Part shown: positions 36,196-49,700 of the stretch, in pieces | Numbering within the stretch: position 1 is the stretch's first letter | Layout of the letters: each line of letters opens with the position of its first letter | Origin: Aphelocoma coerulescens | Lineage: Eukaryota > Chordata > Aves > Passeriformes > Corvidae | Assembly: GCF_041296385.1 (NCBI RefSeq) | Contig: NC_091019.1 | Location: 9,385,264-9,449,263 of the forward strand | DNA: 64,000 nucleotides | Reading direction: 5' to 3' | Translations under genes and position numbers: made by a program | Notes under the pieces: generated by a model | What the model was told of the DNA's origin: nothing | Databases searched by the model: none | The model's input: the letters and a program-made list of their open reading frames with translations, nothing else

Positions 36196-39100
36196 CTAAA
36201 TATTTAGAAGTTTAGCACTCACCTTTCTATTTATTGACTTATTTATATCTACATTTTATGCATCTGTTTTCTCAGAGTACTAATTTAGCAGCTTTCCACA
36301 GGTTTATTTTAGTTTGCAGCATTACTGCTCTTTTGGAGGAGTTCCCTTGTGCTTAAAGTGGGGTTGGCAGTGCCTAGGGTTTGCCTTGCCTTCTCCTGTT
36401 TGCATACCCAGGCAGGCCCTGGATAAATAAAATTGACCAAAGAAGAGGAGTGGGCTTCAGAAATAGCTGGAATACCCAAATTTTCCCTGTTTTCGGTTTC
36501 GTCTAGGAGGTGTGGGTGGGCTGTGCACAGAGATGTAGCTTTTTACCTGAAACACTTATGTGACTTCCACAGGTGTAAAGTGGTTTTATGGGAGAACTGA
36601 TTTTTAATGCTGGCTAAAATGACAGTACACAAAAATACATGAGAAGTCGAGTTTCTTTATATTGTTTATATAAACTGGGGAATATTTTCTGTTTCCATGT
36701 ATCATGCTTTAACTTACTGTTATATGAACAATGAACATGAGAAAAGGAACTTTATTTCTCTGTTTAGCAAAGCCACTGTTTTACAGAATTTAATAACAAT
36801 TCTTGATTAGGGGCTAGACAGATCTAGACCATCCTCTCTGTCTCAACACCATTAAAATGTTCTGTGCTTACTCACCAGTATTAAGGTCACACATCCCTCA
36901 TCTCTCACATGAAAGTTCATTGCCATTGAAAGAATTAGATCCCATAAATGAATATATTTTGTGTAAAAGTTTGAATATAGGTCTGATACTATTCCAATGA
37001 AGTGTAGAAGAGCATATGAAGGAACAGAAATAAATAATGTAAAAATGAATGTATATTTCTTACTTAATATTCAAGATGTTTGTATTGTAATGTTACATAA
37101 TGTTTTGTGCATACACTGAAATATTGATTACCCAGCCTGAAACAGTAAAACATAGCACTGCAGTTTAGCTAAGAATTTGGAATTACTAATTCATTAAATA
37201 GAGCTAGGGTAGTACATTCTCAACAAATGAAGCCTTTTTTAAATGTACTGTAATCCTGTGTATATGCAATACAAAACCCCATGCTTTTTACCAACTTTGG
37301 TCATCTTTTGGTTTTGGTATGAATTAATCATTGGCATTCTATTGTCCTATAAAGGAATGTGTTTTCCTTTTTCATCAGGCTGGACAAAATGATGCTATTA
37401 AAAGAAACTGTTATGTAATAGAATAGTACAGAGATGTCCTGTGTTATGAATGCAGAAAATGTGAAACAATTTTGACTTTTTTTAGGGCCTGGCATTTTCA
37501 CCATTTCCTCATGAGAAGGGCTCTTAAGCAGCCTGTGAGTGCTCTGCTGGGTATGCTTAATGGTGCCCCATACAAACACGTTTATCGTAAACCACGTGTC
37601 CTGCTTAGTGGTTCTGTGCCTGGGATCCTGCTGTGAAATGGCAGCTCATGGACAGACACAATAAAGTGGCAGGCTTGACTACAAAGAAAAGCTGTCCTTA
37701 AGGTTTGCATACCAAGATAGTGGGCACTCAGGAACCTGAGTAAAGAAGTTGGGGTTTTAGGGTGGTCTGGTTTTTTGTTTGTTTTTAGTTGTTTCTTTTT
37801 TTACTTCTTCCTTTTCTTTTTTTCTTGCTTTCCTTCTAAACACATTAAGTTCTGTGGATCAGCTCTTTTAGCATTTCTGTTTACAACCACAGCATTACTG
37901 TGACTTTCACAGTGGACCAGATGGAGATTTCTGGGGCCTTATCCCTGACATCTAATGAAAGTTCTGCCTTTGTGTCTGGAAATTTAGAGAGTTGGGAGAG
38001 GCGAACATTGAGAGTAAGGGAGAAAGAATGTGCTGATAATAGAGTACTGTGGGTGTCTTTGTTCCAATACTGGTGTAAAACCCTAAATGAATACAAAATA
38101 CACCCATGGTGCTATTATCTGGGCCACGATTTGACTATTGGATCAAGATTAAAGAATGTTCACAGGTTGCTGAGCTGTTAAGTTTGGTATTGCTATTTAA
38201 GTAACTCTTCAGTTTACTCCCACACAAAGTTATAGTCAAAGGTCTCTGCAAAGCATCTGATGGTAGAATTAGGAAATCACGAATATTCTCATGTGTTAGA
38301 GGACTACCCATAAACAAACAAATATTGTAACTGTAAAGTCTTTAATTTTAAGCATTTTGAGTTTGACTCTTTTGGCTATGAAGGCATCCTAATGTATTAG
38401 TGGCATTCCTGTACTTTACCTGTCCTGGTTAATATTGGCCATAAGCTTTGAGCTGTAACAAACATGCATCAGTAGTTAAAGGTACAATCCAAGCTGAAGC
38501 TTCAGTTATCTATATTTCCATCTTGGCATCCCATGAGTCAAGAAAAGCAGTGACAACAGTATGATTATTTTTAGAAATGTCTCAAGTGGAATGCATGAAT
38601 GTTAAAATATAGATTGACTTTCTTTATTACTACAAAGCCTATTTTTGTCATTTCAGTATTTTCATTATTATTATGTGATGTAAGTGCCCCTTGCTAGACT
38701 TCTGTGTTGGGGAAGCACTAAATTTTGGGTTTGGTGAATCTGGTTGAGGCTATTCTTCATGTAATCATAATCAGTACTGCCTGCAGTAGACTAGTGAGTG
38801 CTACCCAAGTTTTCTGCCCAAATTTGCCAGTGACACATTGAATGAAGAATCTCTTACAAAGGAGATGATACTTCCTTTTTTCATCTTGGTTTTCCACCTG
38901 TGACATGAGAACAATTTTACTGGCCTACTGAAAAAAGCTTATTAAAGCCATATATGCACTAGTGATTGAAGTTTGAAACTCACTTTGGTGCTGTGTAATG
39001 CAATATGCCTGGTGAATGCTGTTGACATACTTTAAGACTGTGAGTTCAAGATGAATACAGGGAAGAGATGACTTTGAACAGAAGAGTTCCTTCTTTGAAG

Positions 39101-39521
39101 TGAACAGGCATGCACTACATGCTGAGACAGGGATGTAATTGTTCTATTTTACACAGGAGTTACTCAAGCTCTGCATCTAGGGTTACACAGGAGAGTAAGA
39201 CAGAACCAAGAACCTAACTAAACATTAAATGCTTATCAAGAAAATCTTATCTGGCCTCTTATATATTCTTCCTATATCTGGCTTCTGTTTGTACTCCTTT
39301 GGGTGCAATACTGCATGTCTAGTGATAAGAACTATTTGAATTAAAAGAAAAAAGAATTGAACTCCTGGCAAAAAAATCCCCAGTGGGCAGTGCATCACAG
39401 TTTTTCAGAATGGGTATACTTTACTGGTTAAGCAATATCTCTCCTGACAGGGCAAATCTTAAAATTATGAGGGAGCTGGACCAGTGTCTGTAAGTTCTGC
39501 CACAGGATATTGCACAAAATG
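36196..39521. other. No gene or known repeat recognised
   Basis: AT-rich DNA with no open frame that resembles a protein; the 93-codon frame at 37900-38181 has no recognisable domain. TTACGG at 39522-39527 is the left target duplication of the following LTR. Confidence 0.5.
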
Positions 39522-39527
39522 TTACGG

Positions 39528-40230
39528 TGTTGGGGAAGATGAAACAGGAAAGCCTTATAAATATGATTGCCTGGCAAAAGATTTTGGGAATATGAAAACT
39601 ATAAGCAACATCGAAATGAAGGCCACCTTTGAGATATAAAGTCTTAGTTACTGAACAACTGGAAAACAATGGTATAGCCGGCTGAAGGTAATCCCCTCTT
39701 GATTGAACAATACCCTCTGCTTGCAGACAGGTCCAAGGGTCAGAGCAGACCCTACTAGCTCAGCAGAAGGGGTCCAAGGAGTAATTTTTAGAAGTTAAAA
39801 TGTAACACTCTATGGTAATGTAATAACTCTTATAGGCTGTATGTAAATGCTATAGGATTTGTACCTTGTACTAGATTGGCTAGTGAGAATTAGAATATTC
39901 AGTACAGAAGATGATTTATTGTATTGTAACAAGGACCTCGCTCTCTTAGCTCTTCTCTTTTACTTACGCTCTTAGCTCTCTTAGCCTCTTGCTCTTGCTC
40001 TTTACTCTCTTAGCCCCTTGCTCTTAGCTCTTCTCTTTTACTTAACTCTCTTGCTCTCACTCTCTCTCTATCTCTTACACCTTGGGCCTGCTTGGAGCTG
40101 CAGCTGGCAGCTCAAAGCAGTGCCCTTGTACCCATGCCCTTTGCAATAAACAGTGTGCACCCAAGATCTGCTTATAGAGATCACCGTCCGTACCGTCCGA
40201 CCCCCCCCCCCCCCCGACTGAGTTTCTACA
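39528..40230 (+). mobile_element. Solo LTR, ERVK-like, 703 bp, exact 6-bp target duplication
   Basis: It starts TGTTGGGGAAGATG and ends GAGTTTCTACA, flanked by TTACGG on both sides (39522-39527 and 40231-40236). The poly(A) signal AATAAA is at 40145-40150, about 80 bases before the end. The U5 holds a 15-base C-run (40201-40215). The middle contains a CT-rich block (39937-40078) with CTTAGCTCTT-type repeats. A 22-base unit recurs exactly at 39945-39966 and 40023-40044, so part of the element duplicated internally. The 6-bp duplication and about 700-bp length resemble the element at 34646-35332, but the sequences do not otherwise look alike. No internal coding region remains. Confidence 0.9.
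39937..40078. repeat. CT-rich imperfect tandem repeats inside the LTR
   Basis: About 140 bases of units related to CTCTTAGCTCTT and CTTGCTCT, including a 22-base sequence repeated exactly 78 bp apart (39945-39966 and 40023-40044). It lies 65-200 bases upstream of the LTR poly(A) signal. One strand is mainly pyrimidine. Confidence 0.8.
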
Positions 40231-40236
40231 TTACGG

Positions 40237-42920
40237 TAAGTGGTAGTTTAATTGACTGGAGACAATGCTTGCTGTGCTGAGTTTCTTACAGACTGTGAAG
40301 TAACAGCAATTAGATGCATCTATGTAACAGACTATTTAAGTGCAGACACCTTTTGAAACTGCAAAAAGGCCTGTTGAAACACACTACACTTCAAAAATAA
40401 TTCTAATGTTTATGTCAAAAGTATTTCTAAAACTTTAAAGTGACCTAAAGAAATAGGTTGCTTTGAGGAGGAGCTTAGGTATAAAGCCTTAAACCATTCC
40501 CAGGTAAGGAGCCCGTATGTACTAGATGCAGTGCCTGTGTTAGACACATCTATAATGGAAATAGTAAGACAGTGCATGATTTATACAGAGCAAATTAAGG
40601 AGGCAGTTACAATCCAAACCTCCTGTGCAATATCCAGTTTCAGCTGGCTTGAAAATGCTGACAATTCCCACAAACAAAAAGAGTTTGTAATCTCCTAGAA
40701 ATCTCATAGAACTTCACATTTAGTAATCAAGGATAATTTTTGCAAAGACTTTTGTCCAAGGTTTACTCTTGGACCTGACGTGATCTCCTTAAAGCACCTT
40801 CAATTTAACTTCTTTAAGTAGATACTGCACTAAGATTTCATTGAATGGAATTACATGTTGATTTTTTTATTTCTGAAAAACTTTTATGCTAGAGTATAAT
40901 TGTTAAAATAATTACCTAAGCATTGATTTCTTCGTCAAATGCATCACTACACATTTCTGTCCATCTGAATGTGTTGGAGTATTTCTTCTGTGATAATTCT
41001 TATTAAATAAGTCAATTTTATCATATGTCAAGTATTTATCCTATATATAGGTAATTGTTCATTTCTCTAGGAGCTTTCTGACCAATGATGTGTGTAAATA
41101 CATAGAGAAAATGAAGCAAAGCACTTTAATAAATTAACATATAGTGAATTTGGCTAAGGGAGAGTTTCTCTAATAAGAGATATTTTTCACTATAAAAGCA
41201 ATGAATATTCATTTTAAAAAGCTTTGTTTCTCTGAAATATTCTCTACACCTTTAAGTATATATAAAATATAACTTACAAAACTGTAAGCCAAACCTTGTG
41301 GAGATTGATGAGAAATACATTGAGGATTCCAGGGACCTGATCCTCTAAATAATTATGCACCTTAATGTCATTATGTTTAAAAAGATAGCAGTTGATATAA
41401 AATGAGTGTGTTAGGGTTAGGTTAAAAACATCAGTGTGATGCAAATGCGTAAAGATCACGATACCTCATGGTAAGATCATGAATTGTTTCAAGTATTCTC
41501 TCCTGTTGATGAACCTGCATGTGGAACATGAACAGGAATGAAGTCCCAGATTAGAACAACCAAAGCCTTGAGAACTTTCTAGAACATATACAGCAAAGTC
41601 AGATCATTATCTTTTCAAAGGAAAGTTTAGTAGACTTAGCACTAAGTCATCACCAATATCTCTGAAAGTGATAGAGATGAGCAGTCACACATGTGCCACC
41701 CCGTGTGTAGGACATGCATGTTTTTTGAATGTAATTGTTCATATGAGAAATGTCTGTTAATCCTTTGACTTATTTATAGTCTTTTTGTTGACCTTTTACA
41801 GTGGGTAAAACACCATTGACAGTCTGTTAAACATAATTTACATTGTGTGCAGTTCGTACCATAACAGGATTTTTGGCAGCTGAGGCCTTGGGTATATCAA
41901 CACTAGTCAGCAATACCAATAAGTGTTTGTAAATAATGCTTTGTTATGAGAATACATCCTAAAGGACTATATTGGAAGCATCCATAACTTTGGTTCTAGA
42001 ACCACTGAATCAGAGAAAAAGCAAAGACATGAAAGTGGAAGTACTTCAAGTTTGTATATAAAGTAGTGACCCAAAAATAGATAAATAGCTTTATCTGAAG
42101 TCCACGGAAAGGAAGTGACTGACTAAGAGACATGCAGAAGATTTCTGGAATACCTGGGAATTGACTGAAGATCTCCAGAAGCTTTGTTCAGTAGCTTCAC
42201 TTTGAGGTACTTATTTTCAAGTGTACATTGTCTTATACTTATATAAGGAGTACGTAGAGAAGCACAGTGAAAGTGTGTTCAGAGTCTTAACCTTCTGTTT
42301 CTATCCTAATTATTCAGGGTTCAGATTTTTAAAGTGAGCTTCAGTAAGGGCAATAATTTACCACATGCCTGTTCTCAGGTTTGTGGCACCATCACTGAAG
42401 CTCAGTTTACCCACTGGTCTTCTCAGTGTCTAGTTTTGGACTCTGTGAAGATACTCAGTGCTTCCAAAATAGATACTACATTTGTGGATACACAATGGCA
42501 ACAGTGGCTTCCCCCTAATCACTTCCAGTTGAACCTCTTTTTGTAATGTGTCCTAATTGAAGCTGCCTAATTTTCTTGATTTGTCAAACAACCAGAAAAA
42601 AAATCTGTCCACTGCTTTCTGTACAAAAAGATAGTTGCTCCTCAACATACATTTATACTATATTTCCTCTTCCTAAACTTATGCAAACATTTAATGACTA
42701 CTGTCTGAAAACCAGAAGAGAGCCACTGGAAACAGTAGTAGGCCTTCCTCCTTGCTATTTAGATGGGTGATGTAAAAGTCCATTCTGCAAATGGATATAT
42801 TTATTTATTTATTTTTTGGATTTCCTGTTGGAGAACATTTGCATTTGAAAGTTTTTTCTGGGCCTTGCTCTGGGGATTACTGTGAAGAAGTATGGATGGG
42901 GGGGAGGTTTTGTTAATTAT
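40237..42920. other. No gene or known repeat recognised
   Basis: AT-rich DNA. A (TTTA)n run is found at about 42799-42816. Open frames of 60-70 codons have no domain or signal. Confidence 0.5.
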
Positions 42921-42925
42921 GAATT

Positions 42926-43561
42926 TGTGCTAGTTTGAGGGCAAACCAGTGGGAGGAATTAACTCCGCACAAGTATGTTGTGAGAGATTCCAAGTGAGAG
43001 CCACAATTTAATGGGAAAATTACAGTAGAGGTGATAGTACAGACTGTCTAAGACTGACAAAGTCAGAATACAACCTGACACCCTGTTGGTCAGGGTGCTG
43101 GTAGCAGTCCAGTTAAATGGTGGCTGCAGTCTCACTGGAGTGAGGGATGGGGTTCTATTGAAATAGTGATCCTGTAGAAGGGTCTGGTCCTTCTCTGGAG
43201 GTCCAGTGGTGGTGGTGGAGAGCTCTTGTCCTCTGGGAATCCAGTGGTGGTACCATGGTGTTCCAAGCCTCAGATTATATACAGGCAGGATTGTTTGGTT
43301 CCTTCCCCTGGGAGGGGAATTTCACAGTGAGCTGATGTTATTCTGAGTCACTTAGTGAGACCTTGATGGCCCATTAGCAGAGATGGCCCCCTCATCTCTT
43401 CCCTGGAGAAGAGGTTCCCCGGAGGGTAGTTATCAGGGCTGAGTCATAGAGAAGATAAAGAAACCTGCTCCCCCCAGTTTATGTAGATGTTTCACACCCA
43501 TCTTATGTAGATGGTAGTAGAATACTACTACTGGTTACACCTTTCATTGTAACCAAAGACA
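42926..43561 (-). mobile_element. Solo LTR, ERVL-like, 636 bp, exact 5-bp target duplication
   Basis: GAATT flanks it on both sides (42921-42925 and 43562-43566). Read on the minus strand it begins TGTCTTTGGTTACAATG and ends CCTCAAACTAGCACA. A TATATAAT box on the minus strand lies at about 43275-43282, and a variant poly(A) signal ATTAAA is at 43007-43012 (TTTAAT on the plus strand). The U3 end holds two small inverted repeats: TAGTAG/CTACTA at 43515-43530 and GGTTAC/GTAACC at 43533-43554. It also has a direct repeat TTATGTAGATG at 43479 and 43503. No proviral interior is attached. Confidence 0.92.
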
Positions 43562-43566
43562 GAATT

Positions 43567-46500
43567 CCTCTCTCCTGTTGCAGCTCAGAATGCTACAGAG
43601 CTTTCAAGGAGTACTGTGAAGTAGTTTGATGGAAGTTCAGTGTTTTGAAGACCATGAGAACGTAAAATTTCTGAGTTTCCATCTGACATTATTATTAACT
43701 ATTTTCCTGAAAATTGTGGCAGCTGTCATCAAACCTCATATATAATTACAGAATATATGCCATATTTTATATATGCCTAGATTAAAATAACTAGATTATG
43801 AGATTTGATCCTTTAGTCACTTAACCCCATACCCCTTCAATGTTGTATTTATATAGGTTTATTGAGCTCAGTGAGTTTACCCTAGAGCTTACTGCTTCTT
43901 ACTATCAACAGTCACAGAGACCTGGCTGGAGAAGCTGGAGCATTCATCTTGCACAAATCTGCAGGTATAATATGTAGAGCGAAGTGAAATTTGAAAAAGT
44001 CCTTTGCATCCCACCAACACAAAGACTTTCCTATCAGGCAAAAAGGATCTTCTCAGGGAAGAAGAAAAAGACTCTTCATAATGATTATTTCTCCTGTCTG
44101 TATGATCTATGCTCTTTTCTGGAATTAATATTTTTCTGTGCTAGAAAAGCACAGTTTCTTAGTTGACCTAAACAGTACAAATTTGAAAGAACTGAGTCAG
44201 TAGTAGTCTTTTTCCCTTGAAGTCATAACCTGAAAGTAAAATTCTGTCAAGTTGTAAGCTGAGTGTGGATGGGGAGTAGTGACTGGAGTGACCCCATTTA
44301 AGAGGTAGGCATAAAACTACAAGTCATGGGAAAAACATGCATGTCACACATCTTAATTCAAATTATTAATATTTATTTTTGACCCCAGCATGTTGATTAC
44401 AGTGTATTTTCCTGGGTATAAAAATTCTAAAAAGCAATATGCCTGTGAACGTATCAAAAAAGATGGAGAAGATGAAATCCAGTTGATGTGTAGTAGAAAC
44501 TGTTCCACTGTCCATCTTCGAAGAAACTGAATTAAAGAGAAGAAACTACTGTCAAGACAGCATTGTTGTGTTTTACTGGTGTGTGATTATTTTTAATATA
44601 GGCTAAGAAAAAGATTATATGCCCACATCATGAGTTTGAAAACAAAATGTGAAATGAGTGAGAGGCAGAAAATCAAAATGAGTGCTATTTTTATGAAGCT
44701 AGGTATTTTATCCCGTTTAAGAAGCAAGTTATCGCTGTCAGAAGGGGATAAAATGAAGCTTTACAAATAATCCTTCAGGTGATCATGGGAAGAGGATTCA
44801 ATTCACTGAGCAGACATCTTTGAAACCCCAATTTTGTGTGCTTTAGTATACAGAGAAAAATGAACAAAAATGAAAAATTAAGAGGTTTTTTCAGCCTTTC
44901 AGTGGTTTGTAGTAGGTCCAAATAAAACACGTGATGATCAGGAAAAATGAATATAGTGTTTATCAGTATGGACCTGAGATAGACTCAGGAATGATAGACT
45001 AGGCAGGTTGATGTCAACTGTGTATAATGCTTTAGAAGCTGTTTTAAAGGACAGACAAGGCAATGTCTGAAATTTGAAGTTCAGCTGGGGTTTGCTAAAT
45101 GGGAAAACAAAGAGATATGATGAAATTTAAAAAAAATAAGTGTAGTGATTACTAATAAAGTAGACTTTAAGGTAAAGACATCTAAATTGCTTCTAAGCTT
45201 GTCAGTTGAATATGTGTGAGGGGAAGGCTGTATTTTATTGATTTCAGGGTAAGGATTACTTGCTTCCCAGTTGCTTGAAAGTATTTATGATCATACTAAC
45301 TCATTTCCCTACCAGCCCAAGCCATAAAGTGCTGCTGTTCTCTTCATTAGTATAAGTGCAGTGTCAGACAATTTATCTGACATGGCAGATAGTTAAAAGA
45401 GAAATTACAGAGGACTACAGTGTGAGTGAATGCAAAGACAGATCCTGTCGCATACCAAGAACAAAAGGCTCCAAAGCACATTTGCTGGCTGTGTTGAGAA
45501 GCCAGTGCTGTTGTTTCTGCTATGCCAGCCTAGAAAGCCTACATCTTTTACACTGTTTGTTCACATGCCAGGAGTCACTGCAAATTTATATTTTTATTTA
45601 TTGGTCATATCATTGCTAATTATTTAGTTGGGTTAGCTATGAACTGTTATGTATAATAAAGTATCCATATTATAAATGCAAATCTCCAGTAAAACAACTA
45701 ATAGCATCTTAAAATGTACACATCCATAGTCCAATTCACCAGGGTTAATATTTGTCAAATACTCCACTGAGACTTATTTGCTTTTCTGCCTAACATAGCA
45801 TCCTGCCCTTTAAAAAACTATCACAGATGTTGGCATGGGTCTCCTTTTCTGTGGCTTTATAAATTCCGTGCTGACCGGCTTGCAGGTGCTTGCAGTGCAG
45901 TAGTTTTTGTGAAAACTAGATGAGAATACTGTAATATAAGAGAACAGTGAGTCAAAAGTAAGGACAGGAATGAGTCTGGAAAATGCTCGTAGGCCAAATG
46001 TAATTCTTTCTTTGTCCTCTGTGCCAAATATTTGAGTCTGGAGTGTCCTGTAAGATCTTAGAGTTAGCTGAAGGAGATGAGAATAATTGACAGGAAAGGA
46101 AAATTTTATCTTTGACCCAACTGCTTTTGTGAAATTTTATCCTGGTTATTATTTGACAGCAGCTTTTTCTTTATAGAGGATAAGTTCCCCCAGTCAGACA
46201 AAGCAAAGAGCATCAAACTTCCCCCAAGTGCAGACTAAAATTACTGAGCCAGAAATGAACTAATTTTGATTTTTTGTGCTTCAGCACTGGAAGAGAACAA
46301 GGATATGTAGAGACGTATGCCACCGAGAGAAGTTGGCATTCAAACAGTTTAGTATTGCAGTCCTTTTGAGGCTCACAGAAAATGTGAGCTGATTTGTATT
46401 TCCCAGACAGATAATTAGTTTTACTATGGGAACAGGAGCGTTCTATTCAAGAAATATAAGTTGGAAAATACCTGTATTTGCTTAACTGAAAAAATAACTG

Positions 46501-46703
46501 TGGCTGTTCTCTTCCCTTTTTTTTAGATGTATGGGCAGCTCTTCGTGTCTGACCTCTTGCTGTGCTGCATTAAGTTTGTTGTCACTACATTGCTTTGATT
46601 CCATCCCACGTCTAACTGCAAGCTCACAAAAGACAAGTGGATATTCCCACTTCTCTTTCAGAAACGTTGGTTGATCTTTCTCCCTTTACAGAGAGGAAAA
46701 ATT
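43567..46703. other. No gene or known repeat recognised
   Basis: AT-rich DNA with short open frames only (for example 45356-45619, 87 codons), none with a recognisable motif. Confidence 0.5.
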
Positions 46704-46721
46704 AAAAAAAAAAAAAAAAAA
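46704..46721. repeat. Poly(A) run, 18 bases
   Basis: An uninterrupted A-run in AT-rich DNA. No retroposed sequence or target duplication is visible upstream, so it looks like simple sequence rather than the tail of a processed transcript. A similar 13-base run is at 51373-51385. Confidence 0.8.
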
Positions 46722-49700
46722 TATGTATAAAAGTAGTAAAACTAGAGGCTAACCTTATGGATAATAAACAAAGTATGAAAATTAACCCTACCTTGAGATA
46801 TTTAAATTGATGTGAAAACATTTGTGGCCTAGCGTTCATGTTGAGCACAAAATCCTCAAACTGTAAATTCTAACTATGATTCTTTATTTTCTTCACTAAA
46901 GACAAACAGAAAAACTTGTATCTTTCAGTGATATTGTGACTGTTCTCATATATAAGGTATGCTATCCTAAATAAAACATCTAGCATTGAAGTAATGGGGA
47001 AGAGAATACACAGGTATTGTTTGAATTAAGGGAAACTGTGGACATTCCTTTTGTTCTTTGCCATAGTTGATTTGAGAACACTCAAACTATTAGAGATCTT
47101 ACTAGGATTTTTAAGAAGCTTTTAATGAAAGCTTGTTTACAAATATATTCACGTTTGAATTATTTTCCAGTGGAAGTTACTAGAAATACTCTTACTTTCC
47201 ACTGAAAAGAGCAAACCTTAATTTATTTTTGATGCAATAACAATATCCTCATTTTACAATAAAGTATTTTATTTGTAATTCAGTGCTTTGGCATTTGTTA
47301 TTTTTATATCATTTAAGAATGTGTTTCAAGAACTGGATGAATCCTATTCTGGTTTTGTGAATAAAAGGCTAGGAATTATCACTGAAAGAAATTTTTCAAG
47401 TTTTCAGTTTTCTAGACTGGTCTCAGGATAGACTTCTGTTTGTATGTTTAGTGTAGTTGCACCTTATATATTTCAAACACATTGCTAAAAATTTAAGAAA
47501 CTAATTCTTACAATCAACTTTAAGTGTGGTACTGTTATTTAAACACTAGCATTGATAATGGTGTCAAGCCACTAAACAGAATTAATAGTTGTAAATTATT
47601 CACTTTAAATAGAAGATGTGCATGTTTCAGAAAGTGGTGATTTCTTACACAGGAAGCTGTGTTGATTATGCCACAAGTGGAAATCACAAATACTTTTTTT
47701 TTTTTGGTTTTGCCATCTCTGCAGGTGGCAGAGGAGACCCAAGAATAAGAGTCCAATTTTCTCAGCTTTGCTGAAGAGATCTGGGAGAGGAGGCTTGACA
47801 TTGCATGTGGTACAGAATGGCATGTCTCTAGAACGCTGGAGATAAAGGCTTCTATATCAGGGATTTTTGCAACTAATTTATTCTTTGTATCTTAAATATA
47901 ATTGGCAATTGTTGGCAATTTTGGCCTTAGGAAACACCAGGTAGCATATTGCCGTGCAAAACATTCAAGAACCTGTGCTCTGCAGTGCCGATCTACCTGT
48001 AGATTTTTATTATTGTTGGTCCATCTTTGAGCATTGTACTAGATTTGGAAAACATTTTAAAGTGTAAATACGGTGTTTGTAGAGATAACAATGGTTAAGT
48101 TCATGCGATAAAATATTAATATCTTAAACATTTTCACATGATTCTTTTTGCTTTGTGGAGTATTTAGGGTCATGTACAGAAAGTTTGCATCTTTGTAACA
48201 CCCATGACATGACTTCCTAGCTCTGAGTTAGCAGTTACCAAAATTCAGCTAGCTTTTTTACTTGCACAAAATCATCATTTAATTGTAGATGTGCTGATGA
48301 TTAGGGAATCAGCAAACTGCTCAGGCAGTTAGATTTGAATAGAGAATTGAGAGGGCATAAAACTCTGTGGTGGTGGTTGTTTAAGCTTCATTAAGAGGAA
48401 ATGAAGAATATCATGTCAACCTCAGAGCATGAGTTGAGCTGGTTTTTAGATGCTGTGTAGCTATAGAAAAAGGTCTGGTGAGCTAACACAAATACACGCA
48501 TTTTGAATATCATACTATGTCATGAAGATCTTCCACATACACAGATTGCAAAGTTCAGGCTCTAGTATAGACCACTGTAGTATTGTTCCCTTCTGTAGGG
48601 GAAAGGAAGGGATGCTTCTTTTGCCAGCTCACGTTGTGGTGTCCTTAGGTGCTCATTAATAGTGAAACCAAGCTGTGCCAGTGTTTTCCAGGTTTAGACT
48701 GGGGTCCAGGCCTCCGGACAATACAAAACTAAAGATGTCACTTTCTCTCTAATGTAGCTGTGGTGGAAAAGTTTGTCAGATATTGTGAAATGACTTAACT
48801 GACTTAAATATGGAGAAGAAAGCTCTGTATTCAAGCGGTCTATTATTAGCAAAACATTCCTATCAAGAGTACCGGTCACCTGTTTCCTTGCTTGCATATG
48901 GTAAAGTGGCTTTCTCATTGGGAATAATGGTACAGATTGGCACAAGTCAAATATTCTCAATGTCTTAGGTTGTTCTCTTACTGTGCACAAACTGAACCTG
49001 GATGTGAACTGTAGGAAGGTGGCCAGTGTTTCAGTCAATTTGGCAGGCAGTTTCTGGAAAGCCTTCCAGTAGCTGACGATTTTGGGTACTGCAAAGGTCA
49101 GACATACATTTATTGCATAAATATGTATAGTGTTACCCTTAATAAAATTTTTCTCTTTTCTTTTTTCTCAACTGCTGTTTTAATTTGCAGTGAGGAGAGA
49201 GTGGAGAATGTTATGCTGTTTTATTATTTTCTTTTTTTTTTTTAAATGTGTGCATCACTTATTAAGCTGCAAATGGTATTTTACATTGTATTAAAGGAAA
49301 ATCTGATCTTAGGCAGTTTACTGAGGACATATGAAGAGAATTGAAATATAAATTAGCACACAACACTGATAAATATAAGGAGTTTAATGGCATTTATATC
49401 ACAATAAAACTGAATAATATGAATAGATTTGCAAATTAGCAAAACATTCTGCACATAAATGATGCGTTCAGAGCCAACTGCATGAATCTGCAAGCCTTTA
49501 ATTTTTTTTTTTTTAATTTATTAATGATAGTAGTGTGAATTTTGAGGTGGGCCACTTTTTTTTTTTTAAGGAAAGTTATTGGGGATAAAATGGATTGTGA
49601 GTGGACCTGTCACATTCTAGATGCAGGAAGGAGTGACCTTTTAAAATTAATAAATATCACTTAGTTTAAACTGCTAATAATGTACATACATGTTTTGGGT

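Noticed and set aside
46704..46721. Poly(A) tail of a processed pseudogene
   Set aside because: No recognisable gene copy upstream and no flanking target duplication; simple sequence is the plainer explanation.
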